The notes beneath the pieces were generated by a model. The model was not told the DNA's origin. It saw only the letters and a program-made list of their open reading frames with translations, and did not search any database. Below are positions 1 to 11,919 of a stretch of 64,000 nucleotides of DNA, piece after piece (within the stretch, counting starts at the first letter, position 1; the number at the start of each line of letters is the position of its first letter). The translations under genes and the position numbers were made by a program. The DNA comes from Spongilla lacustris (lineage: Eukaryota > Porifera > Demospongiae > Spongillida > Spongillidae): positions 6,250,757-6,314,756 of the forward strand of contig OX442427.1 in NCBI GenBank assembly GCA_949361645.1, in the 5' to 3' direction.

Positions 1-3000
1 GGCGGACGAGTTCGAGCCGGTACGGTTACGACGAGATATTCAAGATACTTTCGATGAGGATGGGGAGATCGAGAACGGTAGTGACGGCGGTCATACCACT
101 GACGATGGTGGTTGTAGGAAGTAAACAGCCGCTAAATCACCACCGGCCCCGCCCCCCACATATGGGCCATTGCAAGTCCAGACAGCAGCCCTGCAAAACC
201 AACAGATGCAATGCAGAGCCACCAACCCGCACTACCTAGGGAACCACCCGCCCATATCAGACCCTACACAGGAGCTACCAACTAACCAATGGGGTCAGCC
301 TCCACAGTACAAGTAGAGATACTTATACTAACCCTCTCCCTGCAAATGGAGTTGGCAGCCCTCACAATTTCAGGGCAGCCATGAACTACATGTACATGTA
401 CCAAGGGAAGTCACACATGCCCCCTCCCAACACTACCAGTGGAACTACATGTATTAGCCCTCACTGCAAATGGCCTTACATGTACATGTAAGCAGAACCC
501 CATTGGTCCAGCCCCCTCCCCTCCCCACCCCCACTATTGATTATTCTCTGCAAGTTCAAGCTTAAGGGGCCAATGGAGCCATCCCCACACAGCAAAATCA
601 CCAGTCCCCATCACTACAGCCTTGCAAACTTTCAAAACAATACCTCCACACTGCAAGTAGTGGAGCCACCAGCTCTCTTACGGATGGGGTTACCAGACCT
701 TGCACTGCCAGTATGGGAGCCCTCACAAGCAGGGGTCAATAGATGCCAGTGGAGATGCCGCCCTCACACTACAAGTAGTCCCCATAAAGTACTGTACGTA
801 CACCCTCCCCTCTCCAAACAGTGGAACCATAAGCCCTCAATGCACGTGCTCCACACACTGAGACCAGCCACCTGGACCAATGGAGTCAGCTCCCTCACTG
901 CAAGTGGACAGTATCATTGGACCATTAATGCAAGTGAACTTAATAGCCACACGATACAAGTGAACTAACATGTAATACCTCCCGCACACTGCAAGTACTG
1001 GAGCCACCATCTCTCTTACAGATGGGGTTACCAGACCCTGCACTGCCAATGGAGATGCCAGCCATCACACTACAAGCAATTAAGCAGTCCCCAAATTTCA
1101 GGGGAAGCCATGAACTACATATGCACTGAACGTACACCCGCCCTTTCACTGCAAGTGCCCTACACACTGGGACCAGCCCCCACGGCCCTCCTGCCCACTA
1201 CCTGTCTTTCACTGCAGGTAGAGTCAACGGCCCAGGGACAAATGGGGTCAGCTCCCTCACTGCAAGCAGACAGTAACATTGTAACTATTAATGCAAGTGA
1301 ACTTAAAAGCCCACACTGCATTCCAGTTAGCACCAGTGGAGCCATATTCCAGATGGAGTTATCAGACTGCCAGCAGGGAAGCCACCAGCTGCTAAACTCC
1401 CCGGGGTCATTGGGGGGTCCCACAATAATGCATACTGGTGGATGGAGTCACACTGCAAGTGGAAATGGCACCCCGCACAATTTTAGGGAGCCACGAACTG
1501 GAGCCACACATGCCCCCACTATCTATGGAACCATTCACCCTCACTAGCAGCCCCCACATATGACACCCTATCTCCCACTACCTATTATCATTCACTGCAA
1601 GTTTCAGCAGCCTTCTCAGCCTTCTCAATACAAGTGCACCATACCAATGACCATTCACTGCAAGTTCAAGGGGCCAATGGTCACACATCAAAACCACCAT
1701 CCTCCATTGATCACTGCAAGTGAACTAAACAACCGCACGATGCAAGTGAATTTCCATTAAATGTAAATGCCTCCACAATGCAAGTAGTGGAGCCACCAGC
1801 TCTGTTACAGATGGGGTTACCAGACCCTGCATTTGGTCAATGCCAGCAGGGGTGCCCACACAAGCTGGGGTCAGTAGGTATTTGATGCCAGTAGAGATGC
1901 TAACCCTCACACTACAACCCATGAACTACATGTACTGTACGTACACCTGCCCATCTCAAAACACTACCAATGGAACCATTAGGCCTCCTGCCCTGCACTA
2001 CCTGCATGTCCTTCACTGCACGTTGAGTCAACATACGGCCCAGGGACCAATGGCGTCAGCTCCCTTACTGCAAGTGGACAGTATCATTGGAATCATTAAT
2101 GCAAGTGAACTTAATAGCCGCACATTACAGGTCCCGTTAGCACCAGCGGTTCTTGGTCTGTCAGCAAAGGAGCCACCAGCTGCTAAACACCCCAGGGTCA
2201 TTGGGGCCCCCAGAATAATCATGCTGGTGGAAACTCACAACAGTGGAATTGGAATTGGTAACCCCCACAATATTAGGGGAACCATGAACTGGAGCCCCCC
2301 GCTATCCATGGAACCATTAGCCCTCACTTAGCAGGAGTACCTCCCACTACATGTACCTATCCTTCACTGCATGTTTCATCTGCCAAGATTACCAGCCGTA
2401 TCACTACAAGTGCACCATACCCGTGAACATTTACCGCAGGTTCAAGGGGCCAATGGGACCACTGGAGCCATTCTCACACATTAGAACCACCATCCCCCAT
2501 AACTGCAGAACTTAACAGCCGCACAAGACAAGTGAACTTACATTTAATGCCTACACACTGCTACTAGTAGAGCCACCAGCTGCCACATTACCGGTCCTCA
2601 CAAAACTAGACCCCATCATGAGGAGTGGAACCACACATGCAATGGAGCCATTAGCTCTCACTGCATGTGGACTAACTTACATGGTGCAGGCCCCAAACAC
2701 TGGGGCCAGCCACAATGGCCCCCTATCCGCTTAACCTCACACAGTACAACCACCAGCTCCTCAATGCAAATGGAACCACCAGACCCACTACCTGTGAAAC
2801 CTTTAACTCCCTACCTGTGAAACTGACCAGTCATTAACCCCCACACTACAAGAGGACTTACACTGTCAGGAGAACCATCAACTACTAGTGGAGCTACCAG
2901 CCCGCATTGGACAAATGGGAACACCATGCACCACTGAAGCAGCCTCCGTTTGTAGAGTGTACATGTATACGTTTTGAACACATTTTGTGTTGTAGATCTG

Positions 3001-3288
3001 AACTAAATGTTTGTGCATGTACAGAGGCATGTACAGAGTTATTTTATCTGGGGTGGAAGTGAAGCCCATGCTGTTAGTGGTGAATATATTTACCAGCCCT
3101 ATCGGTACTGATTGCGGGTGGTCTGCACCCGTGGTTGGTTTATATACACAAGCAGAGAGCTTTTTGGAAGATAAATAAGAATAAAACCCCCTACAGCTGG
3201 GAACTACATGTAGTACTTTACATTGTTGAGGTACACTTAGCAAAACATGTAAGTGCCATTTTGGATGTGTGTCACGGTGAAGACATCA

Positions 3289-3329
3289 GAATTCATGACC
3301 GCACAAGTGAAGTTGGTGGTCATGAATTC
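3289..3329. other. Apex hairpin of the foldback
   Basis: A 12-bp stem, GAATTCATGACC at 3289-3300 and its complement at 3318-3329, closes a 17-nt loop. The pairing continues outward through the CACGGTGAAGACAT segment (3273 on, mate ending 3345) into the long arms. This is the symmetry centre of the 7.4-kb structure. Confidence 0.85.
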
Positions 3330-4041
3330 CAATGTCTTCACCGTGCCAAATTATAGCTGTGACTGCGCATGCAATTTATGTGACATTCTAAGTGGCACTT
3401 ACAAGTTTTGCAACTTGTACATGTATCTCAACACTACACAGTTCCCAGTAGGCTTTTTTCTTTTCAAAAAGCCTTCTGCTTGTCTATATAAACCAACCAC
3501 GGGTGCAGACCACCCGCAATCAGTACCGATAGGGCTGGTAACTATATTCACCACTAACAGCATGGGCTTCACTTCCACCCCAGATAAAATAACTCTGTAC
3601 ATGCCTCGGTACATGCACAAACATTTAGTTCAGATCTACAACACAAAATGTGTTCAAAACGTACACATGTACACTCTACAAACGGAGGCTGCTTCAGTGG
3701 TGCATGGTGTTCCCATTTGTCCAATGCGGGCTGGTAGCTCCACTAGTAGTTAATGGTTCTCCTGACAGTGTAAGTTCTCTTGTAGTGTGGGGGTTAATGA
3801 CCAGTTTCACAGGTAGGGAGTTAATGGTTTCACAGGTAGTGGGTCTGGTGGTTTCATTTGCAGTGAGGAGCTGGTGGTTGTACTGTGTGGGGTTAAGTGG
3901 ATAGGGGGCCATTGTGGCTGGCCCCAGTGTTTGGGGCCTACACCATGTAAGTCCCCATGCAGTGAGAGCTAATGGCTCCATTGCATGTGTGGTTCCACTC
4001 CTCATGATGGGGTCTAGTTTTGTGAGGACTGGTAATATGGC

Positions 4042-4810
4042 AGCTGGTGGCTCCCCTGCTGGCAGTCTGATTACTCCATACGTAAGAGGGCTGTTGGGGG
4101 TGGGTGCTGGGTGAGTCTGGTTCCACTGGTATTGTGTGTTTGCAGTGAGAGGGCTAGTGAGTGAGGGATGGCATTGCACGTTCACTCCTGGATCTCGGAT
4201 ACAACTTGCAGTAAAGGATAGGTAGTGAGAGATAGGGCCGTGGGGGCTAGCCCCGTATGTGGGGACTGCTAAGTGAGAGCTAATGGTTCCATGGGCATGT
4301 GTGACTCCAGTTGATGGCTCCCCTAATATTGTGTGGGGTGCCGAATTCCTATTGCCGTGTGAGAGCTGGAGTCTCCACCAGCATGCATTATTGTGGGGGG
4401 CCCCCAACGACCCTGCAGAGGGTTTTAGCAGCTGGTGGCTCCCTCGTTGGACAGGTGCTAACTGGACTTGTTGTATGGGGCTATTAAGTTCACTTGCAAT
4501 AATGCGTCTGTCCGCTTGTAGTGAGGGAGCTGACCCCTGGGCCAATAACTCAACATGCAGTGAAGGGGCAGGAGGGCTGTGGGGGCGGGTCCCAGTGTGT
4601 AGGGTAGTTGCAGTGAGGACTAATGGTTCAAATGGTAGTGTTTGGAGAGGGGCGGGTGTATGTTCAGTGCATGTAGTTCATGGCTTTCCCTGAAATTTGG
4701 GGACTACTTGTAGTGCGATGGCTGGCATCTCCACTGGCATATACATATTGACCCCAGCTTATGTGGGCAGTGCAGGTCTGGTAACCCCATCTGTGAGAGA
4801 GCTGGTGGCT
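4042..4810. repeat. 758-bp segment present in the right foldback arm only
   Basis: The right arm has AGCTGGTGGCT at 4042-4052 and again at 4800-4810. The left arm has a single complement of it at 2571-2581 and passes straight from the flank of one copy to the flank of the other. The left arm has therefore lost (or the right gained) 758 bp by an exchange between 11-bp direct repeats. Confidence 0.8.
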
Positions 4811-7361
4811 CTACTATTAGCAGTGTGTAGGCATTAAATGTAAGTTCACTTGTCTTGTGCGGCTGTTAAGTTCACTTGCAGTTATGGGGGATGGTGGTTC
4901 TAATGTGTGAGAATGGCTCCAGTGGTCCCATTGGCTTCTTGAACCTGCGGTAAATGTTCACGGGTATGGTGCACTTGTAGTGATATGGCTGGTAATCTTG
5001 ACTGATGAAACATGCAGTGAAGGATAGGTACATGTAGTGGGAGGTACTCCTGCTAAGTGAGGGCTAATGGTTCCATGGATAGCGGGGGGCTCCAGTTCAT
5101 GGTTCCCCTAATATTGTGGGGGTTACCAATTCCAATTCCACTGTTGTGAGTTTCCACCAGCATGATTATTCTGGGGGCCCCAATGACCCTGGGGTGTTTA
5201 GCAGCTGGTGGCTCCTTTGCTGACAGACCAAGAACCGCTGGTGCTAACCGGACCTGCAGTGTGGGGCCATTAAGTTCACTTGCATTAATGAATCCAATGA
5301 TACTGTCCGCTTGCAGTGAGGGAGCTGACGCCATTGGTCCCTGGGCCGTATGTTGACTCAACGTGCAGTGAAGGACATGCAGGTAGTGCAGGGCAGGAGG
5401 CCTAATGGTTCCATTGGTAGTGTTTTGAGATGGGCAGGTGTACGTACAGTACATGTAGTTCATGGGTTGTAGTGTGAGGGTTGGCATCTCCACTGGCATC
5501 ATATACCTACTGACCCCAGCTTGTGTGGGCACCCCTGCTGGCATTGATCGAATGCAGGGTCTGGTAACCCCATCTGTAACAGAGCTGGTGGCTCCACTAC
5601 TTGCAGTGTGGAGTGTGGAGGCATTTACATTTAATGGAAATTCACTTGCATCGTGCGGCTGTTGAGTTCACTTGCAGTGATCAATGGGGGATGGTGGTTT
5701 TGATGTGTGACCATTGGCCCCTTGAACTTGCAGTGAATGGTCACTGGTATGGACTGTACTTGTAGTGTGTGGGGGCTGCTAAGTGAGGGTGAAATGGTTC
5801 CATAGATAGTGGGGGCATGTGTGGCTCCAGTTCGTGGCTCCCTAAAATTGTGCGGGGTGCCATTTCCACTTGCAGTGTGACTCCATCCACCAGTATGCAT
5901 TATTGTGGGACCCCCCAATGACCCCGGGGAGTTTAGCAGCTGGTGGCTTTCCTGCTGGCAGTCTGATAACTCCATCTGGAATATGGCTCCAATGGTGCTA
6001 ACTGGAATGCAGTGTGGGCTTTTAAGTTCACTTGCATTAATAGTTACAATGTTACCGTCTGTTTGCAGTGCGGGAGCTGACCCCATTTGTCCCTGAGCCG
6101 TTGACTCTACTTGCAGTGAAGGACTAGTAGTGGGCAGGAGGGCCGTGGGGGGCTGGTCCCAGTTTGTGGGGCACTTGCAGTGAAAGGGCGGGTGTACGTT
6201 CAGTGCATATGTAGTTCATGGCTTCCCCTGAAATTTGGGGACTGCTTAATCGCTTGTAGTGTGATGGCTGGCATCTCCATTGGCATCATACCTACATGTA
6301 CATTGTATTGACCCCAGCTTGTGTGGGCACCCCTGCTGGCAGTGCAGGGTCTGGTAACCCCATCTGTAAGAGAGATGGTGGCTCCAGTACTTGCAGTGTG
6401 CGGGAGGTATTAAATGTTAGTTCACTTGTATCGTGTGGCTATTAAGTTCACTAGCATTAATGGTCCAATGATACTGTCCACTTGCAGTGAGGGAGCTGAC
6501 CCCATTGGTCCAGATGGCTGGTCTCAGTGTGTGGAGCACTTGCAGTGTAGGCTTATGGTTTCACTGTTTGGAGAGGGGCGGGTGTATGTACAGTACTTTA
6601 TGGGGACTACTTATAGAGTGAGGGCGGCATCTCCACTGGCATCTATTGACCCCTGCATGTGAGGGCTCCCCTACTGGCAGTGCAGGGTCTGGTAACCACA
6701 TCCGTAAGAGAGCTGGTGGGGAGGTATTATTTTGAAAGTTTGCAAGGCTGTAGTGATGGGGACTGGTGGTTTTGCTGTGTGGGGATGGCGCCAATGGTCC
6801 CTTGAACTTGCAGAGAATAATCAATAGTGGGGGTGGGGAGGGGAGGGGGCTGGACCAATGGGGTTCTGCTTACATGTACATGTAAGGCCATTTGCAGTGA
6901 GGGCTAATACATGTAGTTCCACTGGTAGTGTTGGGAGGGGGCATGTGTGACTTCCCTTGGTACATGTACATGTAGTTCATGGCTGCCCTGAAATTGTGAG
7001 GGCTGCCAACTCCATTTGCAGCAAGAGGGTTAGTATAAGTATCTCTACTTGTACTGTGGAGGCTGACCCCATTGGTTAGTTGGTAGCTCCTGTGTAGGGT
7101 CTGATATGGGCGGGTGGTTCCATAGGTAGTGCGGGTTGGTGGCTCTGCATTGCATCTGTTGGTTTTGCAGGGCTGCTGTCTGGACTTGCAATGGCCCATA
7201 TGTGGGGGGCGGGGCCGGTGGTGATTTAGCGGCTGTTTACTTCCTACAACCACCATCGTCAGTGGTATGACCACCGTCACTACCGTTCTCGATCTCCCCA
7301 TCCTCATCGAAAGTATCTTGAATATCTCGTCGTAACCGTACCGGCTCGAACTCGTCCGCCG

Positions 7362-7559
7362 ATTGAACCTCTTACGAGCTTGTCTTCAGTGGACGTCGCT
7401 ATGCATATCGTTTATCTACACAGATAATAACGAATATCAACTGTGACAGGGGCGATAGATTAAATACTTACCCAGCTAGCTAGCTAGCGCAGTATACATA
7501 GGTGTGGCTATAAGTTATCCAAGTCTCAGCCCACAGGAAGTAGTTGCATATTCATGTAA
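7362..7559. other. Spacer without recognisable feature
   Basis: Single-copy-looking sequence between the foldback and the first family P repeat. It contains a short CTAG-rich run (AGCTAGCTAGCTAGCG near 7475). I see no gene. Confidence 0.5.
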
Positions 7560-7969
7560 TTTGGTATGGAAGCGGTTCACGCACGTACAACGGCGCAATT
7601 CGAGCGGGAAACGTGTACCAACTTTGCGCCGCTGTATCTCCGTAACGGATGACATAAAAATTAACGAACAGAACAAATCGATAGGTATATGACCTCTCTA
7701 CCTACAAACCGAATTTGAAGCGAATTGATTACTCCTACCTAAAGTTATGGTGGGTTAGAACCCGGTGGGGTATCGAATGTTGCAATACTGGCACGGAGCA
7801 AGTGCAAGGCCCCAAAATGTATTTTACTATAGAGCAATGGTGTAGTATGAAGTGTTGAAAATAGGAAGTTAATATCGTTTATCGTTCGGGAGTTATAGCG
7901 ATTCAAACGCGAGGCATTTTTATAACTTTATATTTATATATGCGAAGTATCATTTTCTCGGAAACTGTC

Positions 7970-7976
<7 letters not shown>
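7560..7976. mobile_element. Family P palindromic element, right half
   Basis: From the GTATCTCCGTAACGGATGAC segment (about 7635) outward to TTTTCTCGGAAACTGTCCC at 7976, this matches one arm of the complete copy at 56137-56958. It stops at a TA run, as that copy does. The left half is missing or rearranged. No coding capacity. Confidence 0.75.

Positions 7977-8008
<32 letters not shown>
7970..8008. repeat. (TA)n microsatellite between two palindromic elements
   Basis: An uninterrupted TA run separates the end of one family P copy from the start of the next. The complete copy at 56 kb is flanked by TA runs on both sides, so the family appears to insert into, or generate, TA repeats. Confidence 0.9.
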
Positions 8009-8011
<3 letters not shown>

Positions 8012-8800
8012 TCCATGAAAATGTCGTTTTGCATATCTGTATAAAATGTTATAACATATCGCATACATGTATAAATGTCTTTGCATTTGAATCAACATAT
8101 CGTTCGAATGGTTAAGGCTATAGACTTCCTACTTTCAACACTTCATACTGCACCATTTCACCATGGTAAAATACATTTTTGGGTTTTGCGCTAGCTCTAT
8201 TCCAGTATTTCAACGTCTGATACCCCACCGGGTTCAAACCTGCCATAACTTTTGGCAGAAGTAAATCAAGTCGCTTCAAATTCAGTTTATAGGTAGAGAG
8301 GTACCTTAGCTATTGGGCTGTTCTGTTGGTTAATTTATCCATCCGTTACGAGGTAAAGTTGAACAAAGTACGTGCACGTTTTCCCGCTTGATTCGCGCCA
8401 ATGATATAATCACCACCCCCTCATACATGTACATTGAGATGGATGTAATTCGCCCAAATCATTGGCGCGAACCGTGCCCGCAGTTTGTTTAACTATATCT
8501 CCGTAATGGATGACATATAAATTAACAACAGAACAAATCAATAGGCAAAGGACCTCTCTACTTACAACCTGAAGTGAAGCGATTTGATTACACCTGCCGA
8601 AAGTTGTGGTGGATTTGAACCCAGTGAGGTATCTGATGTTACAATACTGGCATGGAGTGAGTGAAAGACCCCAAAATGTATGTTACCATATAGAAACGGT
8701 GTCGTATGGTACGAAGTGTTAAAAATAAGAAGTCGATAGCCATAACTGTTCAGAAGTTATAGCAGTTCACTCCCCATTGTTATAATGCTATAAAAATGCC
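8008..8800. mobile_element. Family P palindromic element, nearly full copy
   Basis: Two arms read as reverse complements: the CTTCATACTGCACCATTTC side at about 8143 and the mirrored end near 8720. The centre, near 8405-8470, contains the family's asymmetric loop bounded by TTGGCGCGAA motifs. The arms include the family signature CCGTTACGGAGATACAGTTG in diverged form. No ORF of note. Confidence 0.8.
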
Positions 8801-9345
8801 TTATGCCTGAATTGCTATAAATTCTAAATGATTATAGCTATCAACGTCCTATTTCCAACACTTCATACTGCAACATTTCTCTATGGTAAAATACATTTTG
8901 GAGTCTTGCACTAGCTCCATGCCATATCTCTCAATTCATTTTGTAAGTGTTAGGGGTCCCTTAGCTATTGGATTGTTCTGTTCGATAATTTTTATGCCAT
9001 CCATTACGGAGATACAGTTGAATAAACTACGTGCACATTTTCACACTTGATCAGCGCCAATGATATAATCACCGCCTCCCCATACACTGAGTGGGACGCT
9101 ATTTGCCGAAATCATTGGCGCGAATCGAGTGGGAAAATGTGCACATAGTTTATTCAACTGTATCTCCGTAATGGATGATATAAAAATTAACGACAGGAAA
9201 AATCCAATAGCTAAGGAATCTCTCTACTTACAAACCAAATTTGAAGCGATTTGATTACTCCTTCCGAAAGTTATGGCAGCTTTGAACCCCTTGGGTATCA
9301 GATCTCGTGATACTGGCACGGAGCTTTGTGTAAGAAGACCCCAGG
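8801..9345. mobile_element. Family P palindromic element, truncated third copy
   Basis: It repeats the preceding copy: the left arm starts near 8830, the core loop is at about 9055-9125, and the right arm runs to about 9344, where similarity stops before the outer end. It lies head to tail with the previous copy, giving a short cluster of three. Confidence 0.75.
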
Positions 9346-9349
9346 CACA

Positions 9350-9870
9350 ACTGCCTGACAATTGTGTACCAACCACTGGAGCTGCCATGTAGAGCATTGG
9401 TCTCATACATTGCTTTATGGCTTCCAACTGCCAGTGGGGTCAAGTGCCCATGTTGCATCATGATACCTGGAGCAAGCACCACCACTAATCGAGACACTGC
9501 TGACGGATGGATATAGATATGCTGGTACAGTGCCAAACCTGTAAGAAGGAGACATGGGCTGGTAAGTATGAAGAGGAACCACCTTCAGATGCTGATGTGC
9601 AGACAGTGTCTCAGGTGCTCAGAAGACTGGCTTCCACCAGCTCTCAACCGTTCCTTCCCAGACTGCACAACATCAGACAAAATGCACACATACAGAGCAC
9701 ACATGCAGTGCCATGGGCAAAGAGAACATACAAGGAGTGGCCCCCGTCATGCAAAGTTTAAGTCATACCATGACCCAGAGAAAAGACTGTCCTTAATTAT
9801 TAAGGAGCACCTGCTCTCTATCGCTTCACAAAAAACATGGGGGCAATCCCTCCCCCGAGACGAGTAGGCC
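9350..9870 (+). pseudogene. Unrecognised cysteine-rich coding-like fragment
   Basis: One frame at about 9420-9510 reads through a CPCC motif to a stop. A second frame (507 bases on, 9507-9761) contains CQTCKKETWAGKY followed by an acidic, Gln/Ser-rich stretch. Two Cys pairs spaced like a zinc-binding unit, split by a stop, suggest a decayed or intron-containing protein. Overlapping frames on both strands here are shadows. I cannot assign a family; a mobile-element protein is possible. Confidence 0.25.
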
Positions 9871-10252
9871 TACACAAATATTGATACCATACCAAGACAT
9901 TCAATTCATGATAGTAGATACTTCAGCAATTCGCATCTCTAGCCCAAAAGAGGTTGGCTGCAAGCAGATAGCCGAATCAGTTAGTACCTTCTGTTATCTC
10001 TAAAATTTAGCTAAAATCAAGACCTTCTACGTGTTGGGAGCGTGGACACCTTACTTCAAAGTGGAGAGGTAGGACGAGGGTTACTCTCTTCCACAAGCCA
10101 TAACTTGCTGTAGGGCCAAAACTGTACCACGAGAAACACAGTGTGTGTAGAATAATAATCCTACTTTTGTTACAATGGCACTGGTATAATTCCTGGCTTT
10201 TTTTTTACAGTGTCTCAAATGCAACTAGATATAACAAAACATTCCCTCTGAT

Positions 10253-10569
10253 GGTGTATAGGATTTGAAGGCAATAGTGGTGTTAAAATGTGGCTTGGGA
10301 TGGACACATCATCGCAGCTGCATTGCCCTTACTGCCCTTACCACCAGCTGGATCCTCTTGGGCATCATGCTGTGACGTGCAAAGAGGGTGTTGATGTTGT
10401 TTTGTGCCTAAACAGATGTTTTTGCCCAGTTTTGTCATAGGAAATAACATATTCCTAATCTAGCACTTCTGTAGAACAGCATTACATTTATGTTGCTAAA
10501 TATGATTATCATATCTCTAATCCCATGTTCCTTTCTTTTTACACCACCATTGGCTTCAAATCCTATAAA
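10253..10569. mobile_element. Degenerate MITE-like inverted repeat (GGATTTGAAGGC family)
   Basis: GGTGTATAGGATTTGAAGGC at 10253 and its diverged complement (GGCTTCAAATCCTATAAAT, ending at about 10569) form terminal inverted repeats. The same termini bound the 211-bp copy at 24048-24258 and a third copy at 24716. This copy is longer because reverse-transcriptase-like sequence lies between its ends. Confidence 0.6.
10309..10431 (+). pseudogene. LINE-like reverse transcriptase, C-terminal Cys/His tail fragment
   Basis: The frame reads a CPYCPYH...LDPLGHHAVTCK motif followed by a VDVV-type segment. A CxxC...DPLGHHA..C...H tail of this kind follows the polymerase domain in a group of invertebrate LINE-like proteins. 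Only about 40 codons remain and the frame ends in a stop. It probably belongs to the same family as the RT core relic at 21.6-22.1 kb. Confidence 0.5.
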
Positions 10570-10830
10570 TTGGCACTCTTTAAAACCGTTCCTATCCAAA
10601 GTTGTGCTTACCTGAGAAGTCAACAACTATGGAGAAAAATCAGTCTGGAAACAAGAACAGTATGAGCTTTTTTGTTCTAAAGCAAATTGTCTGGCGACTT
10701 GAACAAAACATAAAAATGATTATCTTTCCCTTACGGTTTAATAGTTACAAAGAGCTAAACTATCCGATTTGTGGAGCGCACATTATGCAATAATGTTTAC
10801 ATAAATGAGTCTGGGAATGAGACTACAAGT
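10569..10830 (+). repeat. Dispersed repeat, copy 1 (inverted partner at 16640-16935)
   Basis: From CTCTTTAAAACCGTTCCTAT through CTATGGAGAAAAATCAG and beyond, this matches the reverse complement of 16640-16935. A shorter piece is at 17250-17340. The open frames differ between copies and contain stops, so I treat it as a decayed mobile element of unknown class. Confidence 0.55.
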
Positions 10831-11590
10831 TATACGCCTATTGCGTTAAAAAAATTAGAATCTTAAATAATGATTTCATGATCCTATATGGCACCTACTA
10901 GTGTAGGTTCCGATAATTGCAATATTTCAGGTTGCCCACAATAATTATAATTGCACCTTTCAGTAAATGGCTAGTCTCGCATGATATTGCCTTGAAACTG
11001 CTTATGGAACCCTAAAGGAGAATTCCGTGGAAGGGATCTGCAATCTTATGATGGCTTAATTAATGCTGGTAGTGCTGAATTTCACTTCTCACCCCGTGAG
11101 GAACCTCTGAAATTCCATCCACTGACTAGTTGAGTTGTAAATGCACAAGTCTCAACTGCATTACAAACAATTGCACAATTATGTTAAAAACTGTATCAGT
11201 ACATTCAGCATAGTTCCTTTATCATCTGCTATTGTAAATTGCCAGCCATAGATTCTCAGGTCACACCAATTTACAAACACCCCTTTTATCAAACACCAAG
11301 GGTTCTTTTATACCATCATTCCATTTTTCTATACTTGCAAAGCTGTAAATTTATTTTTCCACTTTGAGTGGCTTTCAACATTCATGTATTATCTTGATAA
11401 TCACTCGCATACTAAACTTGGTATTACATGCATGGTCACTGAGCTAACATAAAGGGAATTGTGACATCTGCAGTACATTGATCTCATAAACTGATGTCCA
11501 TAGTAATTATTTCATTGTTGGTTTATGGTAATACAAACCAGCTGTGTTTACAGCCAAAAATTAAAATTAAATAGTAATGATTAAGGTGTT
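10831..11590. other. Intergenic, nothing recognised
   Basis: AT-rich single-copy sequence without a convincing frame, repeat or element terminus. Confidence 0.4.
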
Positions 11591-11593
11591 GGT

Positions 11594-11850
11594 CTACTGT
11601 CTAACAATGACAATATTTTTGGGGTAAAATAAGCAGGTGGTCCCACATACACCAGCCTGCATCAAGCCCATCAAAAGTTGAAAGGTGCTAGGGGCACTGT
11701 TCATCCCAAAAGGCATTACACAAGACCAAAAGGTGTAAAAAATGTGGTCTTCTCTTTGTTGGAAGGATCCTTTCAACTTGCCAGCAGGCTAAATGAACCG
11801 CTTAATACATTATCTTCCTGCAAGAGTATTAAATGCTCATTAAGTCTGCA
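11594..11850 (-). pseudogene. Ty3/gypsy-type reverse transcriptase fragment
   Basis: On the minus strand one frame reads CWQVERI and a shifted frame continues VMPFGMNSAPSTFQLLM...CLFYPKNIVIV. This matches the RT signature in which GYWQ is followed by MPFG-x-NAP-x-TFQ and the YxDD box. The box reads YPKN, so both catalytic aspartates are lost, and at least one frameshift separates the two parts. LTRs, integrase and protease are not visible nearby. It is an inactive fragment of an LTR retrotransposon polyprotein. Confidence 0.7.
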
Positions 11851-11919
11851 TGATATACATATGAATGACTGCAGCAAACGGATTCATGCTGTAATGATTA
11901 TGACTTATCACAATCATTG

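Larger units (their letters stand above)
1..7361. mobile_element. Giant foldback element / inverted duplication (two arms, 17-nt loop)
   Basis: Bases 1 onward (GGCGGACGAGTTCGAGCCGG) recur as the reverse complement ending at 7361, and the match can be followed inward to a hairpin at 3289-3329. The left arm is about 3.3 kb and the right about 4.0 kb. The outer 480 bp of the two arms differ at few positions, while the innermost roughly 180 bp on each side have diverged much more. The arms are built of sub-repeats rich in ACTGCAAGT and AGCCACCAGCT, as in foldback (FB-type) transposons whose long inverted repeats consist of shorter repeats. No transposase or convincing ORF lies inside; the frames present are repeat readthrough. 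The window begins at the arm end, so neither the true left boundary nor a target-site duplication can be checked. A non-mobile inverted duplication is the alternative. Confidence 0.85.

Noticed and set aside
1110..6086. Several 120-280-codon frames in the foldback, similar between the two arms
   Set aside because: Similarity follows from the inverted duplication; frames are Thr/Pro/His-rich, run on both strands and are broken between arms, so there is no sign of coding constraint.
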